A stretch of 64,000 bases of DNA from Hanleya hanleyi (lineage: Eukaryota > Mollusca > Polyplacophora > Lepidopleurida > Hanleyidae). The stretch lies in assembly GCA_036873755.1 (NCBI GenBank), contig JAVTVY010039385.1:95454-159453 (forward strand), read 5' to 3'. A model generated the notes under the pieces. The model had not been told where the DNA came from, made no database searches, and was given only the letters and a program-made list of their open reading frames with translations. This document shows, piece after piece, positions 19,690 to 30,933 of the stretch. Every line of letters begins with the position of its first letter. Position 1 is the first letter of the stretch. A program made the position numbers and the translations under genes.

Positions 19690-20335
19690 ACCTCATACGA
19701 CGCATTGGGACCAAGGATGGTCCCTCTCTACACCAAATACCTTCCTTTCACTGCCCCAAAATGTCCACTTTGGCTACTACTCGTACTGATGACGTCACCA
19801 ATGCCGTCACAGATGACGTGAACATCCCTCAAATCGGGGTTTACACCCCAAGAGCTACACAATGACACCTCACACGACGCATTCGGACCAAGGATGGTGC
19901 CTCTCTACACCAAATACCTTCCTTCACTGCCCCAAAATGTCCACTTTACTTACTACAACCAACTGCGCATGCGCAGATTGACGCGACTTGCATTTAAAAC
20001 CACGCCATTCTGACTCTACCCCACACAAGCTTCACTTTGACACCTTCCACGACCCATTCGGACCCATAGCGGTGCATCTCTACCCCAAACACACACCCAC
20101 ATACCCCCCAAAATGCCTGCTTTCTATACTACGGACCAGACTGCGCATGCGCAGACTACTGAACACGGACGAACTATTAGTCCAGTCGGATGCTCCTCCA
20201 CGACAGCTTCAAAATAAGACCTCATACGACACCATAGGACCATTAGGGACTCACCTAGACCCCAAAACGTCCACCCGGTATGGACCTATACCCCATAGCC
20301 ATGCAGTATAGGCCTATGGGCCTACCCAGACCTCC
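19690..20335 (-). repeat. Satellite, right flank of the palindromic region
   Basis: Units related to 11850-12560 but inverted. CTGCGCATGCGCAG is at 19963 and 20141. GACTCACCTAGACCCCAAAA near 20250 is the reverse of the left-flank consensus. Confidence 0.8.
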
Positions 20336-21330
20336 ATGACTTTTTCCAAAAATTTCACCGCTTACCTCCGCATCGTGTTCTAAATGACGAGACGAGAAAA
20401 ACAAGACCAAACAACCCATATCACAATGAACGTGTGTGAATTTCTCAGGTGGAACCTATACCCCCCATAGCCAACCTATAGGCCTATATACAGCCCTCGG
20501 TGACTTTTCCCAAAAAATTCACCGCTTACCTCCGGGACCCCTCCTATCGTGTTCTAAATGACGAGACGAGAAAAACAAGACCAAACAACCCATATCACAA
20601 TGAGCGTGTGTTAATTTCCCAGGTTGAACCTATACCCCCATAGCCAGCCTATGAGTGAGTGAGTGAATAGGGTTTAATGTCGCTTTCAACATTTTCCCAG
20701 CTATATCACGACGGGGAAGGGAAGGGAGGGGAGAGGGAGGGGCAGGGGTACCTACTTGTAACAGAGCAGATCTAATGCTGCCATTTTATAGTGCTATCCC
20801 ACTGAAGTATCATGCCGTAGGCAGACATGACACCCCACTCAGTCACATTATACTGACACCGAGCGAACCAGTCCTTGTTCTATCCTCTTAATGCTGAGCG
20901 TAAGCGAGGGAGCAACAAGTTCCATTTTTCAAGTCTTAGGTATGACCCGGCCTGGGATCGAACCCAGTACCTACCGCTTACGAGGCCGACGCTCTAACCA
21001 TTAGGCCACCGCAGTGCCAGCCTATGAGCCTATATACAGCCCTTTCCAAAAATTTCACCGCTTACCTCCGGGACCCTTCCCATCATGTTCTAAATGACGA
21101 GACGAGAAAAACAAGACCAAACAACCCATATCACAATGAACGTGTGTGAATTTCCCAGATTGAACCTATACCCCCATAGCCAGCCTAAAGGCCTATATAC
21201 AGGCCTACCCGGTACTTTTCCCAAATATTTCACCGATTCGCTCCGGGACCCTTCCCATTGTCATTTTCTTGGCGAGACGAGAAAAACGAGACGGCCACAA
21301 GCCATAGTAAAGCCCGCGAAACAAAATTGA
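20336..21330 (+). repeat. Tandem array, about 170-bp unit
   Basis: Four units carry TTTCACCGCTTACCTCCG, AATGACGAGACGAGAAAAAC and AACCCATATCACAATGA. The unit starts lie near 20350, 20515, 21050 and 21225; the gap in the series is the SINE at 20656-21015. Confidence 0.85.
20656..21015 (-). mobile_element. tRNA-derived SINE with 13-bp target duplication
   Basis: Flanked by GCCAGCCTATGAG (20643-20655 and 21016-21028). On the minus strand the head carries TGGCCTAATGGTTAGAGCG (A-box region) and GGTTCGATCCC (B box), about 55 bp apart, and the tail reads TTGAAAGCGACATTAAACCC followed by TCAC repeats. These are the hallmarks of a Pol III tRNA-derived SINE. The precise target duplication suggests a recent insertion. 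Confidence 0.9.
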
Positions 21331-21379
21331 CCATCCCCATACCCCATACAGGCATTTTCCCTTATATTGTATAATACAG

Positions 21380-21770
21380 ACCCCTACTGTAGGGGTAAAG
21401 TCCGTATTCCGCTTTTTTTCTGGAGAAATGTTTACATGCACCCACCCCATTGACTTGATAGGCAGGCCCCGATAAGCCCGGGGACCGATATTAGCCCTTT
21501 TGGCTAGGGTTGATAGGTGTTTTCCCTTATTTTAGGGGTAAAGTCCGTATTCCGCTTTTTATAGTTTCGGGAAAAAATCCTAATTTTACATGCACCCACC
21601 CCATTGACTGGATAGGCAGGTCCCCAATAAGCCCGGGGACCGATATTAGCCCTTTTGGCTAGGGTTGATAGGTGTTTTCCCCTATTTTAGGGGTAAAGTC
21701 CGTGTTCCGCTTTTTATAGTTTCGGGAAAAAATCCTAATTTTACATGCACCCACCCATGACTGGATGCCC
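21380..21770 (+). repeat. Tandem repeat, about 150-bp unit
   Basis: AGGGGTAAAGTCCGT recurs at 21391, 21534 and 21689, with TTAGCCCTTTTGGCTAGGG and ACATGCACCCACCC in each unit. Confidence 0.85.
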
Positions 21771-22649
21771 CTTCACGAATGCTTCACTTTGATACCTCAC
21801 TCGACCCAATCGGACCATGCAGCGTATTTCAAGTCTAGGGACTACTTTTTCTCCGCGGAAGCTTTTTCCCGCGACCGCATCACCGCCAGACCGCATCACC
21901 GCGGATGAATACAAAGGTCAAAGGTTGCCGGAACTATTTAAATAAGGTAGAATCGGCGTTTCATATACTACTTATATTCCACAAAGTTTCTTGGGCAGGA
22001 AAGTGGTCATCGGTGGCTGTTATGTTAAACTGACAGTTCCAGTAATAACTGTACAGCATCAATCTGCCTGCAGGGCCTCGTACGGAGGTACGGTATACCT
22101 GGGGTCGATTTTATGAAACCTCACTTGACTTGAGTTTTCCAAGGGCAATTTTCGCACTTGACCAATTGCACTTCAAAAAAATCTCAAGTTGTGTTTCACC
22201 AAACGTTTTTGTCCGCACTTGGTCAAGTGACGTTTGAAGTGACCTTTTTGGAACTCTTTTGTGCGGTTTGGTAATAAATAGTACCCCCGCAGAATCAAGT
22301 GTATGCTCAAAATACTTTATACGTAGGAGTCAATCGGTAGAATTTCAGTCGTCAAATAAATATGTCTATGCCATTTTTGGATCTATGAGATGAAGAACAA
22401 TGCCCGCACGTGCATTATGATGCATGGGTACATGAAAAAAGCCTTATTTTTCGACATCATCTCCCTTCGTATTGGTCATTTCAAGTACGTTTTTATTTCA
22501 AGTGCGGTTTTCCAGGGAGGTCCGACCACACTTGAGGAGGGTGCTCTCCCATTTTTGAGGGATCAGCGAACCCTGGCATTCCACGTAGAAATAATGTCTT
22601 AAAATGATATGTAAAATAAACGAATGTGGATTATGTAATTAGAGTATCT

Positions 22650-23650
22650 ATATATTAAACAGACCATCGTCTATTCATGTGGCTAGTGAGCGTACCACAT
22701 AAGTTGTATCAATATGTATTTAAAATCAGATATTATTGCCGCGAGTGCACCATGTTTCGTGGTCTGTTATCGGTCTGTTTTCTATGTGTTAGACCAGAAA
22801 ATCAAATGGGGCCATGCATATTTTTCAATATCGATGCCTACTTATGCAAAACAAACGTGAAATAGAACAATAAATCGATATATTTTATTCAGATTTATTT
22901 CCAGGAAAAGGCGTAGAATGCATCTCCGTCGACCTAAGACATAGGCGGCCCCTGGACCCTCACCTGTTGGGCTGTGAGGATTCGTTTATTTTAGCTTTGT
23001 GTAAACGAATCGGTATCATATTGGTTTCTGATGTTCCATGACGTAAATATGACGTAGGTCTTAAATATAACTAGAAAGTCAAATGGGTTGAGGCATGAGG
23101 TGTGATTTTTTCAATATAGATGCGTGCATTATAATTGCGAAACAGTTGTGAAAATGGAACCAAAAATCTGCATACATTATGTTCAGATCTATTTCCGGGA
23201 ATACTCTTAAAACGCGTCTCCGGCGATCTAGGACCTCCGAGCTTCGGGGTCCTAGGCGGCTCCTGGACCGTCGCCTGTTGGGCTGTGAGGATTTGCTTAT
23301 TTTAGCTTTGTGCAAATGAATCGTATCGGCACGCGTATTGGTATCTGTTCCACCTCGAAAGAGTCATTGTGTTTTTATGTGTTAAATATAACTAGACAGC
23401 CAAATGGATTCAGGCATGGGGTGCGATTTTTGCAATATCGATGTGTGCTTATAAATGCGAAACAAGCGTGAAAGTGGAACCATAAATCCGCATACATTAT
23501 GTTCAGATTTATTTCCGGGAACACTCTTAGAACGTATCCCCGGCGACCTAGGACCCCGGAGCTTCAGGGGCCTAGGCGGCCCCTCGACTCTCGCCTGATG
23601 GGCTGTGATACTCAACCCCCTCCATGAATTTTCGCTGAATCCGCCCTTGC
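22650..23650 (-). repeat. Tandem array, about 300-bp unit
   Basis: TTTATTTCCGGGAA-type blocks lie near 22894, 23188 and 23508 (spacing 294 and 320), each followed by CCTAGGCGGC and CACCTGTTGGGCTGTGAGGA. The last unit ends in AATTTTCGCTGAATCCGCCC, as does the solitary copy at 10510-10690. Confidence 0.8.
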
Positions 23651-24096
23651 CACTTGATATATACATGTATCGATACGAGTAAATACTGTGTACAGACAAC
23701 ACAGCAACAGAAAAATAATTTAATTGTAAAGCTCGAGATACCGGTACATGTATATATTTTTATCAATGTCATTCAACAAAAACTAAAGCATTTGTGCAAT
23801 ATAATATTCCATATGCCCTCAAGCTATATAAACTCATTTAAAATGTATTCAATCTTATATGTTTATCTGCATGTACATCTGACCTGTTTTTCACGCATGA
23901 GATCATTTGCAGCCGTTAATATTATGAGACGTAACGGCTGGCTTGCATCCCGCGTTCTACATCACCTGGTATTCAGCGGCCTTTATAATATATTATGTGC
24001 AGATTGAATATATAACTTACTACACAATCACGTCAGACGAACGTGAACACATTTGGAAAACATTGTAATAGCTGAATCATTAGTCGAAGAATTGTC

Positions 24097-24132
24097 ATGG
24101 CGTGCCTTGGCGTTCTTGGACGAAGGGTGCCG
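24097..24132 (+). CDS. Possible first coding exon of a host gene
   Basis: ATG 24097 opens MACLGVLGRRVP and runs directly into a perfect donor, CCG|GTAAGT, at 24133. The upstream 100 bp is AT-rich and unlike the nearby repeats. No downstream exon was recognised in the window. It may be coincidence. Confidence 0.25.
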
Positions 24133-24138
24133 GTAAGT

Positions 24139-24880
24139 TCGTGCAATTTACCGCAAATGGTATAAAGATTGTCTGCCATACTGTTATTATGGATAGTTAG
24201 ACCTTAATGAGTTAAACTAGTCGTACGGTTTAAGAAACCACATGTTGTATTGTGATTCAGCTTGACTCGGTAAATGAATTCAAATCTTTGTCCTCGCACT
24301 ACACGAAAATCTTGATTTGAAATTATTTAACATCACCACTGAATGTAAGGTGGATATAACTTGCAAAAGTTTAAAGGCACCTGTAAATATTAGCATATGT
24401 AGATAAAATTTGTATGGTTTTCAAGCGAATACATTCAAGATCGCATCATTGCGACTTAAGGATCGGTGCGATGTTAAGGGATTCTACGTCACACGTTCAT
24501 TGTTGTTCTTCAAAAATTTACCATCACTTCATAGATGATATAGGCATTCAAGCTTAATATGGGGAATTTTTTGGGAGATCCGTTGTATAGTGTTGCTGGG
24601 TGCTTGTATAATTCCTTCAGATTAGATTAAGTTTGACGCCCTGGTCATTTATTTGATTATTCTTCTTCTTAGCCGATTTGATTCGCATCCAACGTGATTC
24701 CTATATCTGGTCTCTCATCGTTGAATTCAAGAAAAACCAAAATATCTTTATGTATGCCTCTCTCCTGTGAATTGTTCGGAAATTCAAATTGATTCTAAGA
24801 TATTCTGTGAATAATAATGACTTCACATCGGCGATTCCATGGTATAGGACTATACATTTACTTACGAAGTTCAACTATTA
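24139..24880. other. Unassigned AT-rich sequence
   Basis: If 24097-24132 is an exon, this would be intron. No repeat or coding signal was recognised. Confidence 0.3.
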
Positions 24881-24884
24881 AAAC

Positions 24885-25135
24885 AGCTGCCATTGTACCG
24901 GAAAAATGTCGTGGATCGTACCATGGTAAATTGAGACAATTGCACGAAGCTGTACAATGGATTTGTAATGGTTGAACAATGGTGTACTGTGTGATACACT
25001 GATGTGCCAAGGTAATTCGGCAAATTGTGGTGGGTCACCATTGGTTTAACTGTGGTGTACCAAGGTTTTATTACCATATACCATGGCTGTACCATACTCA
25101 TGCCATGGAATTTTGCGACAAATTCATGGTACCAC
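24885..25135. repeat. Cluster of degenerate ACCATGGT-type words
   Basis: GTACCATGGTA, ACAATGGTGTAC, ATACCATGGCTGTACCAT, GCCATGGAAT and CATGGTACCACT occur within 250 bp, on both strands, without a fixed period. Confidence 0.5.
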
Positions 25136-27680
25136 TGAATGACCAGCAAAACGAATAGTTTGATAGCAAAATTGTCTTATATTTGCTTATTTATGGATCT
25201 GAAACAGAGCATCATCCGTCATTTTGGTACAAAAACACAAGTTTCCACACAAGAATGGTCAATCGATGAGCCATAGTTAAACAAAAGTAGAATTCTGATT
25301 ATGGGACGGCCACCATCTTGGAAAATGTTGTCCAGTACTGCTCGTACACACATTTGAGCATCTCAACATCGGTTATATGAACCTCACTCCTCAGCGGTCA
25401 ATTTAAGGTAGGATAAAAAATGTGGTACTTCTGCTCCCGGACCCCGCTCTGTAGGACTATAAATAAAGTGGCTGAAACATATATTATTGAAGCAATTAGA
25501 TACGGTGTTTGTCGTAATATATCCTGGTCAGACGGTCAGAGTTAGGCTAAGTGAACCCCACAAAGCTGTCTCTTGGGGGGTTCACCGTGGGGTTCCCTGG
25601 TGTAAAAAGGAATAGGACCCCAATGAGGTTCCTGGGTGTGAAAAGGAATAAGACCCAAACGTCCTGATATGACTGAAGTATAGTTGAAAACGACGTTGAA
25701 TCATATTCACCCACTCACATTTGCTTATCGCCTAAAACATTAAATCTCTAAGCACACGGGAGGAACAATCTGCGAATATTTCGAGAAAAAATAGCGGATT
25801 CTAGCGAAATTGCTCCAATTCTTAAAGCCTGTGACTTCCCAACGAAGCTCAACAAAACTCGGCGTTGCACAGTCTGACGAATATTTGATGTTTGGAGACC
25901 AGGTTAACGGGCGTTCGCGAACGTCCGGCTTCAGTTTCGAGATAAACCAAGGTACAGGCGAAAAGAAAATGTATGGTTTACCCAAATCAAAAAGCATCAA
26001 TATATCACCTTCGCATATCGAAGTCAAACACTACACGTGTTTCCTTGGTTGAACGTACATAACACATTATCTGATTATCAGAATACGGGTATGGTGATGT
26101 CATAGCACTATAAATATTCCGTGGTCCATATTAAGAGAAGTGCAATACATCGCCTCTTTAAAATTCAAATTTGATTGGCTATTCGAAAGAAATTAACATC
26201 AACACAACCGCCACTCCCGATTTGAACAATTTACCCCTGTTCATATTCGGTCAAGGTAAATGACGGAACGTTAGTGAAGTGTTTAACTTCAAATGTGAAG
26301 ATGCAATATATCAGTCTGTTTTGGTTATCTGCAATCAAACAATATACATGTATATCGGGCCTGAATATTTTTGGAGAGGCCCGACCATATTTTTGGGGGA
26401 ATCAAATGAAAATGTCCTCTTCCTGGCAACACAATTGTTCTATCTAAGCAAAATCCTTGGGAAATCGAGGCTAATCGACTAAAAATTTCTCTCAATCGAG
26501 TGATAATGGTTGTCATTTTGAATGTAATGACTGTGCCCGGACTCTTTGTGACCATTGTCCGTTCGTCTTCTGGTTGCCATTCTATGTCAAACGCCAGTTA
26601 TCAACGCCAAATGCCGCGATAACCTTGTCACAATGTTTAATAATACAAACAGCAAGGTATTGTCTCCTTGTGTTAGAAACGTAGCGTACCGTTTCTCCAG
26701 GTTCATAGGGCTAGTATCCTTTTTTTACTACTGTATGGCCCATTAGGCTCCATAAAAAATGCCTTGTTTCTCATCACCACCCGCCCCGATTTATTTTTTA
26801 TTTTTTCTCACCTGCCTTGTTTGTGTTTCTCATTACTAGCAACTTGATGTTTCTTCTGTGCGCCATTGGATGTCATGGTTATTAGATACTGTCCTGGATT
26901 GAGACTTCTTACTTGACTGTTTTGTGTGTGGAGATACTGAAGATGTTTATCTATTCGTCCTTTCCAAGACTGCGATAATAATTCTGTTACTCTTTGATCT
27001 GTAATTGGACCTCGTTGAAGTTCTTTCAATGACAAGTATCTTTGCTGTATCTTTGCTGACAAGTACCTTTGCTGTAATCAAGGCGACATGTCCGTGATAT
27101 TGTCGCGTTGTTTGCAATTTTATGGTTGTAATCTCATTTTCGTTCTGTTTGTGTATAAATTTCCAGTCGTATATAAATGTATAGTAGTAATACAGGAACA
27201 CATCTGCAGCATTGTCAAGGTATAAATTTATAGTTGATATTTATTTTCCGTTGAAGAACTTACGTTGTTCTATTCCTCAGTGATACAGTTTCATGCCTAG
27301 TGGACTTTGCGGTATGACTGCCCAAGGTCATATTCATGATCGTCAGTTCATGATCGTCATGTTCACAATTTTGCGAAAATAGCTCAGCTTATTGTTTTCT
27401 GCTGGAATATAAACACCCACAGTTTTGTCTTTCAAATCACAATGATTCAGATTTTAGCAATACCATCTTTCGAGTTCTGTCTACCTGCATAGGAATGAAG
27501 AGTTGGCGACTACGAAATCAGAATGAGATGGCCTCACATATATAGCAGTATGCAGGAGGTGAGAAAGGAAATACAAACGCCATGGGATTTCTGCCGATTT
27601 ATCCAATGTATTTATTCAATCTCTAGCAAGATCGTGTATAAAATGAAATTTATTGAATTGTATATATACCATTTTAGGAC
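25136..27680. other. Mostly unassigned, with dispersed repeat pieces
   Basis: A SINE tail remnant lies at about 25670-25720 (GACGTTGAATCATATTCACC). 26330-26440 matches the reverse of about 32640-32700 (CTGAATATTTT, GGGGGAATCAAATGA) and contains a short internal duplication. 26745-26820 resembles the reverse of 29640-29710 (ATGCCTTGTTTCTCATCACC). The minus frame 26808-27062 (84 codons) has protein-like composition but no recognised family. Confidence 0.35.
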
Positions 27681-27686
27681 CAAATT

Positions 27687-29561
27687 TATGGTGTTCTATT
27701 TGGGCCAAGTTTGCGTCGCGTGGCGACTTTTAGAAACTCGCCACTCGCCACGCGCCGTGGATCTCTCCGGCGCGCGGCGACTGGCGACTTTTTGCTATCT
27801 CTTAACCTGCAAAAACTCGCCAGTCGCCACCCGCCGTAAAACACGGCGAGTTTCGCTCTATCTCTTAACCTGGAAAAACTCGCCGCGCGCCACTCGCCGG
27901 ATGAACCACGGCGCGCGGCGACTGGCGACTTTTGACTGTAGTGAAACTCGCCACTCGCCACGCGCCGTGGACCTCTCCGGCGCGCGGCGACTGGCGACTT
28001 TCTGCTATCTCTTAACCTGCAAAAACTCGCCAGTCGCCACCCGCCGTAAAACACGGCGAGTTTCGCTCTATCTCTTAACCTGGAAAAACTCGCCGCGCGC
28101 CATTCGCCGGATGAACCACGGCGCGCGGCGACTGGCGACTTTTGACTTCTGGAATTCTCAGGACTTTTTCTCAAGTGCGCATGCCCGGGGAGCATCAATT
28201 GTCGGAATATTTTGTTCGAAACATGCTGTCATTTAATTTAATTTTAAATCTCTTCCTCGTGCATAAATATACATAATTTCTAATGAATGAACTCTCCAGC
28301 TACATCTGATGCTATGTGACTAATTTTGAAGATGTAAGCTATCTGTAATAATTAATATAGTTGTTTTTTGAAACAAGTTTCTTTTTAATGCAATACGCAT
28401 ATAGGGCAATCTAATTTTGTCAAATGTGCAATTATTTCTTTATTAAAATACTCGTTATCCGTTTCTGTGCAGAACTTGCATACTCTCGTTATTATCTGCT
28501 GGTATATTTTAAAAAGTTGACACCAAGACAACATTTTCAATCGTTTTTTTAATCTTTTTTTATATAAGTGCCTATATATATTTATAAAACAGCATATCGT
28601 TTTCAATTCAGAATGAATCGCTTTGAAACTGTTCTTTATTTAAGATACAATAAAGCACTCGACGCGGGAATTTTGTTTTACAAGATAAAAGCAACGTCAA
28701 CTAATATGCTGTATGAAATATTAAGAAAGCGAATAGAGCGTCATCGTCATATTGATTAAAAAAGTAAAAAAAATGCTAACATTTTCTCTGGATGATTGAA
28801 TTTCTCTCTTCGTAAGTTTTATGTGAAAAACGGGCGATATCTTTGTATAAGAGATCCTTTATTGCTGTTTTAATCCATAGAGCGGCTCTTTGTTGGGTTG
28901 ATATTTCCTGTATCACAAACCCTACAAACTATCAAGACCCTATTTTTAAAGATGAAAAGACGTATTTCTTTCAACAGTTTCCATATTTTTTTAACTTCCT
29001 CAAATTCGATGAGATCGCGACTGTGATTTATGATATTGCAACTGCATAATTGATGCTCCTCGGGCATGCGCACTTGAGAAAAAGTCCTGAGAATTCCAGA
29101 AGTCAAAAGTCGCCAGTCGCCGCGCGCCGTGGTTTGTCCGGCGAGTGGCGCGCGGCGAGTTTTTCCAGGTTAAGAGATAGAGCGAAACCCGCCGTGTTTT
29201 ACGGCGCGTGACGACTGGCGAGTTTTTGCAGGTTAAGAGATAGCAGAAAGTCGCCAGTCGCCGCGCGCCGGAGATGTCCACGGCGCGTGGCGAGTGGCGA
29301 GTTTCACTACAGTCAAAAGTCGCCAGTCGCCGTGCGCCGTGGTTCATCCGGCGAGTGGCGCGCGGCGAGTTTTTCCAGGTTAAGAGATAGAGCGAAACTC
29401 GCCGTGTTTTACGGCGGGTGGCGACTGGCGAGTTTTTGCAGGTTAAGAGATAGCAAAAAGTCGCCAGTCGCCGCGCGCCGGAGAGATCCACGGCGCGTGG
29501 CGAGTGGCGAGTTTCTAAAAGTCGCCACGCGACGCAAACTTGGCCCAAATAGAACACCATA
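27687..29561. mobile_element. Foldback element with 514-bp GC-rich arms
   Basis: The direct repeat CAAATT (27681-27686, 29562-29567) flanks arms 27687-28200 and 29048-29561, which are near-perfect reverse complements starting TATGGTGTTCTATTTGGGCC. Each arm holds two 210-bp units (GAAACTCGCCACTCGCC at 27733 and 27943) made of GGCGAGTGGCGACTGGCGA words that are themselves inverted about short loops. The 847-bp AT-rich centre (28201-29047) has no recognised gene. The long open frames over the arms are by-products of the repeat. Confidence 0.9.
28201..29047. other. AT-rich centre of the foldback element
   Basis: Only short frames of 62-78 codons, none with a recognised domain. Composition contrasts sharply with the GC-rich arms. 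Confidence 0.6.
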
Positions 29562-29567
29562 CAAATT

Positions 29568-30761
29568 AGACTATCACTATCTTAATATCAGTGGATTCTT
29601 GAATAAACTGAACAATTCCTATGCCCTTTCGAAAATAAAAAATAAAAAAGGACCGCCCGTCCGACTTTTTGTAAGGTCGGTGATGGGAAACAAGGCAATT
29701 TTTATGGGGCATTACCTCAAGTGTTCTTTGAGGTTAAAATATTGAAGCTCTTAGCCTAGGGTCTGACCTTGAGAAATGTGTTTTAATCCGCTCATGGGCG
29801 ACGTTACAGCGACTCACAAGTTACTGCAATGAACATCAACTTAGAGCAGAATGAAGAAGCATACTAAAGCACAGCGTTATTACCATTGGTATCTGGTATG
29901 AGCAAGATAAGGAATTGACCTGTGAGAGAGTCAGTGATTTAAATTATATACAGGGATATTGACGATCTCGGATTTGTTCTTCACGAAGGTGACGGGAGGG
30001 TTTGCAATCCAAAGCTTGAACGATGAAGGTGTAGTGATTATTACTTGTATTCATGCAAATTGCTTCCGTGGATATCGTAAACTAATATCTCATATCAGAA
30101 TGTCACTATCGTGTGTTTGAGGAATTTATTGTAATGAAACATCATATTACGAGTTCGATCAATAACCATAACACCCATGTTTTTTAATCATTAAACTTTA
30201 TCTAAGATTCTGGTATTTAAACTTCATGAAACACCTCTGGAAGGTGATGGATTTCCCTTTTTGGCTTTGATGGTTTTTTTGCCTTTCTATGCCCAATGCA
30301 CACGAAAGCTGCATTTGATGAAACATCGGACAATATCCCGTTTTTCCATCTACAAAATGTTTATGCAACCGAACACGTTTTTCGTCAATCGGTGACGTCC
30401 GACACAGAAACTCAAAATACAAACAAACGGACCACAACAAACCCGGGAACAGTTGTTCAATTTGAAAAGACAACCCTTCTTTAATACGATACTTGTTAAA
30501 GAGGAACGTGCGGCCGATTAGAATTCATGTTTCCGGGATTTTGTTTAGTTATGTAGATTAGAATGTAGATTGTGGATCAAAACTCAAAAGAATAAGAAAG
30601 ATTCACGAATGTACGGTCAATTATTCACAGAGCCCATCAAATTCGCCAGAAATGTTTTTATCCATCAGTATTTGAACCAATTTGACGAAGACTATATATT
30701 CGCCTAGACTATTGTGGCCAATCAAAGACCAATTTTACTGCATTTAATACTCTGCGTTTAA
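29568..30761. other. Unassigned sequence
   Basis: No recognised gene. A 91-codon minus frame (30198-30473) has no family signature. 29640-29710 is an inverted relative of 26745-26820. Confidence 0.3.
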
Positions 30762-30933
30762 GAAATAAATGTTAGTTTTTCGTCCACTAACTGCTCAGAT
30801 AATGGATGATAAAACGGAATTGCCTCTTGTTTTGGGACGAAGCCGCAGGCTTTGTCCTAAAATATAAAGGCAATTCCGTTTAACCATCCATTATCTTAGC
30901 AGTTAGAGGACGGAAAAGTAACATTTATTTTTA
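30762..30933. mobile_element. Palindromic MITE, 172 bp
   Basis: A nearly perfect hairpin: ACTAACTGCTCAGATAATGG and AACGGAATTGCC on the left pair with GGCAATTCCGTT and CCATCCATTATCTTAGCAGT on the right. The turn is near GAAGCCGCAGGCTTTG. The outer AAATAAATGTTA / TAACATTTATTT also pair. Confidence 0.85.

Larger units (their letters stand above)
12561..19870. mobile_element. Head-to-head inverted duplication of a virus-like cassette
   Basis: Core arms 12794-16614 and 16638-19684 are reverse complements apart from substitutions, indels and one nested insertion. They are separated by 23 bp (16615-16637). Each arm carries, going outward, GTGA/ACTC arrays, a C2H2-ATPase gene, a spacer, a C2H2 protein gene and the spacer again. 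Weaker inverted similarity continues outward through GGTGACGTCATCAGT (left, about 12608-12640) and its counterpart near 19780-19810. Lesions differ between arms, so both have been evolving separately. Confidence 0.85.

Noticed and set aside
20930..21010. Genuine tRNA gene from the A-box and B-box match
   Set aside because: It is the head of a 360-bp SINE with a tail and target duplication. No acceptor stem pairing was seen at the expected ends.
27523..28236. 237-codon plus frame, and 170- and 186-codon minus frames, over the foldback arms
   Set aside because: Open only because the GGCGA-type repeat lacks stops in several frames at once. The product is a translated tandem repeat present on both strands and in both arms.
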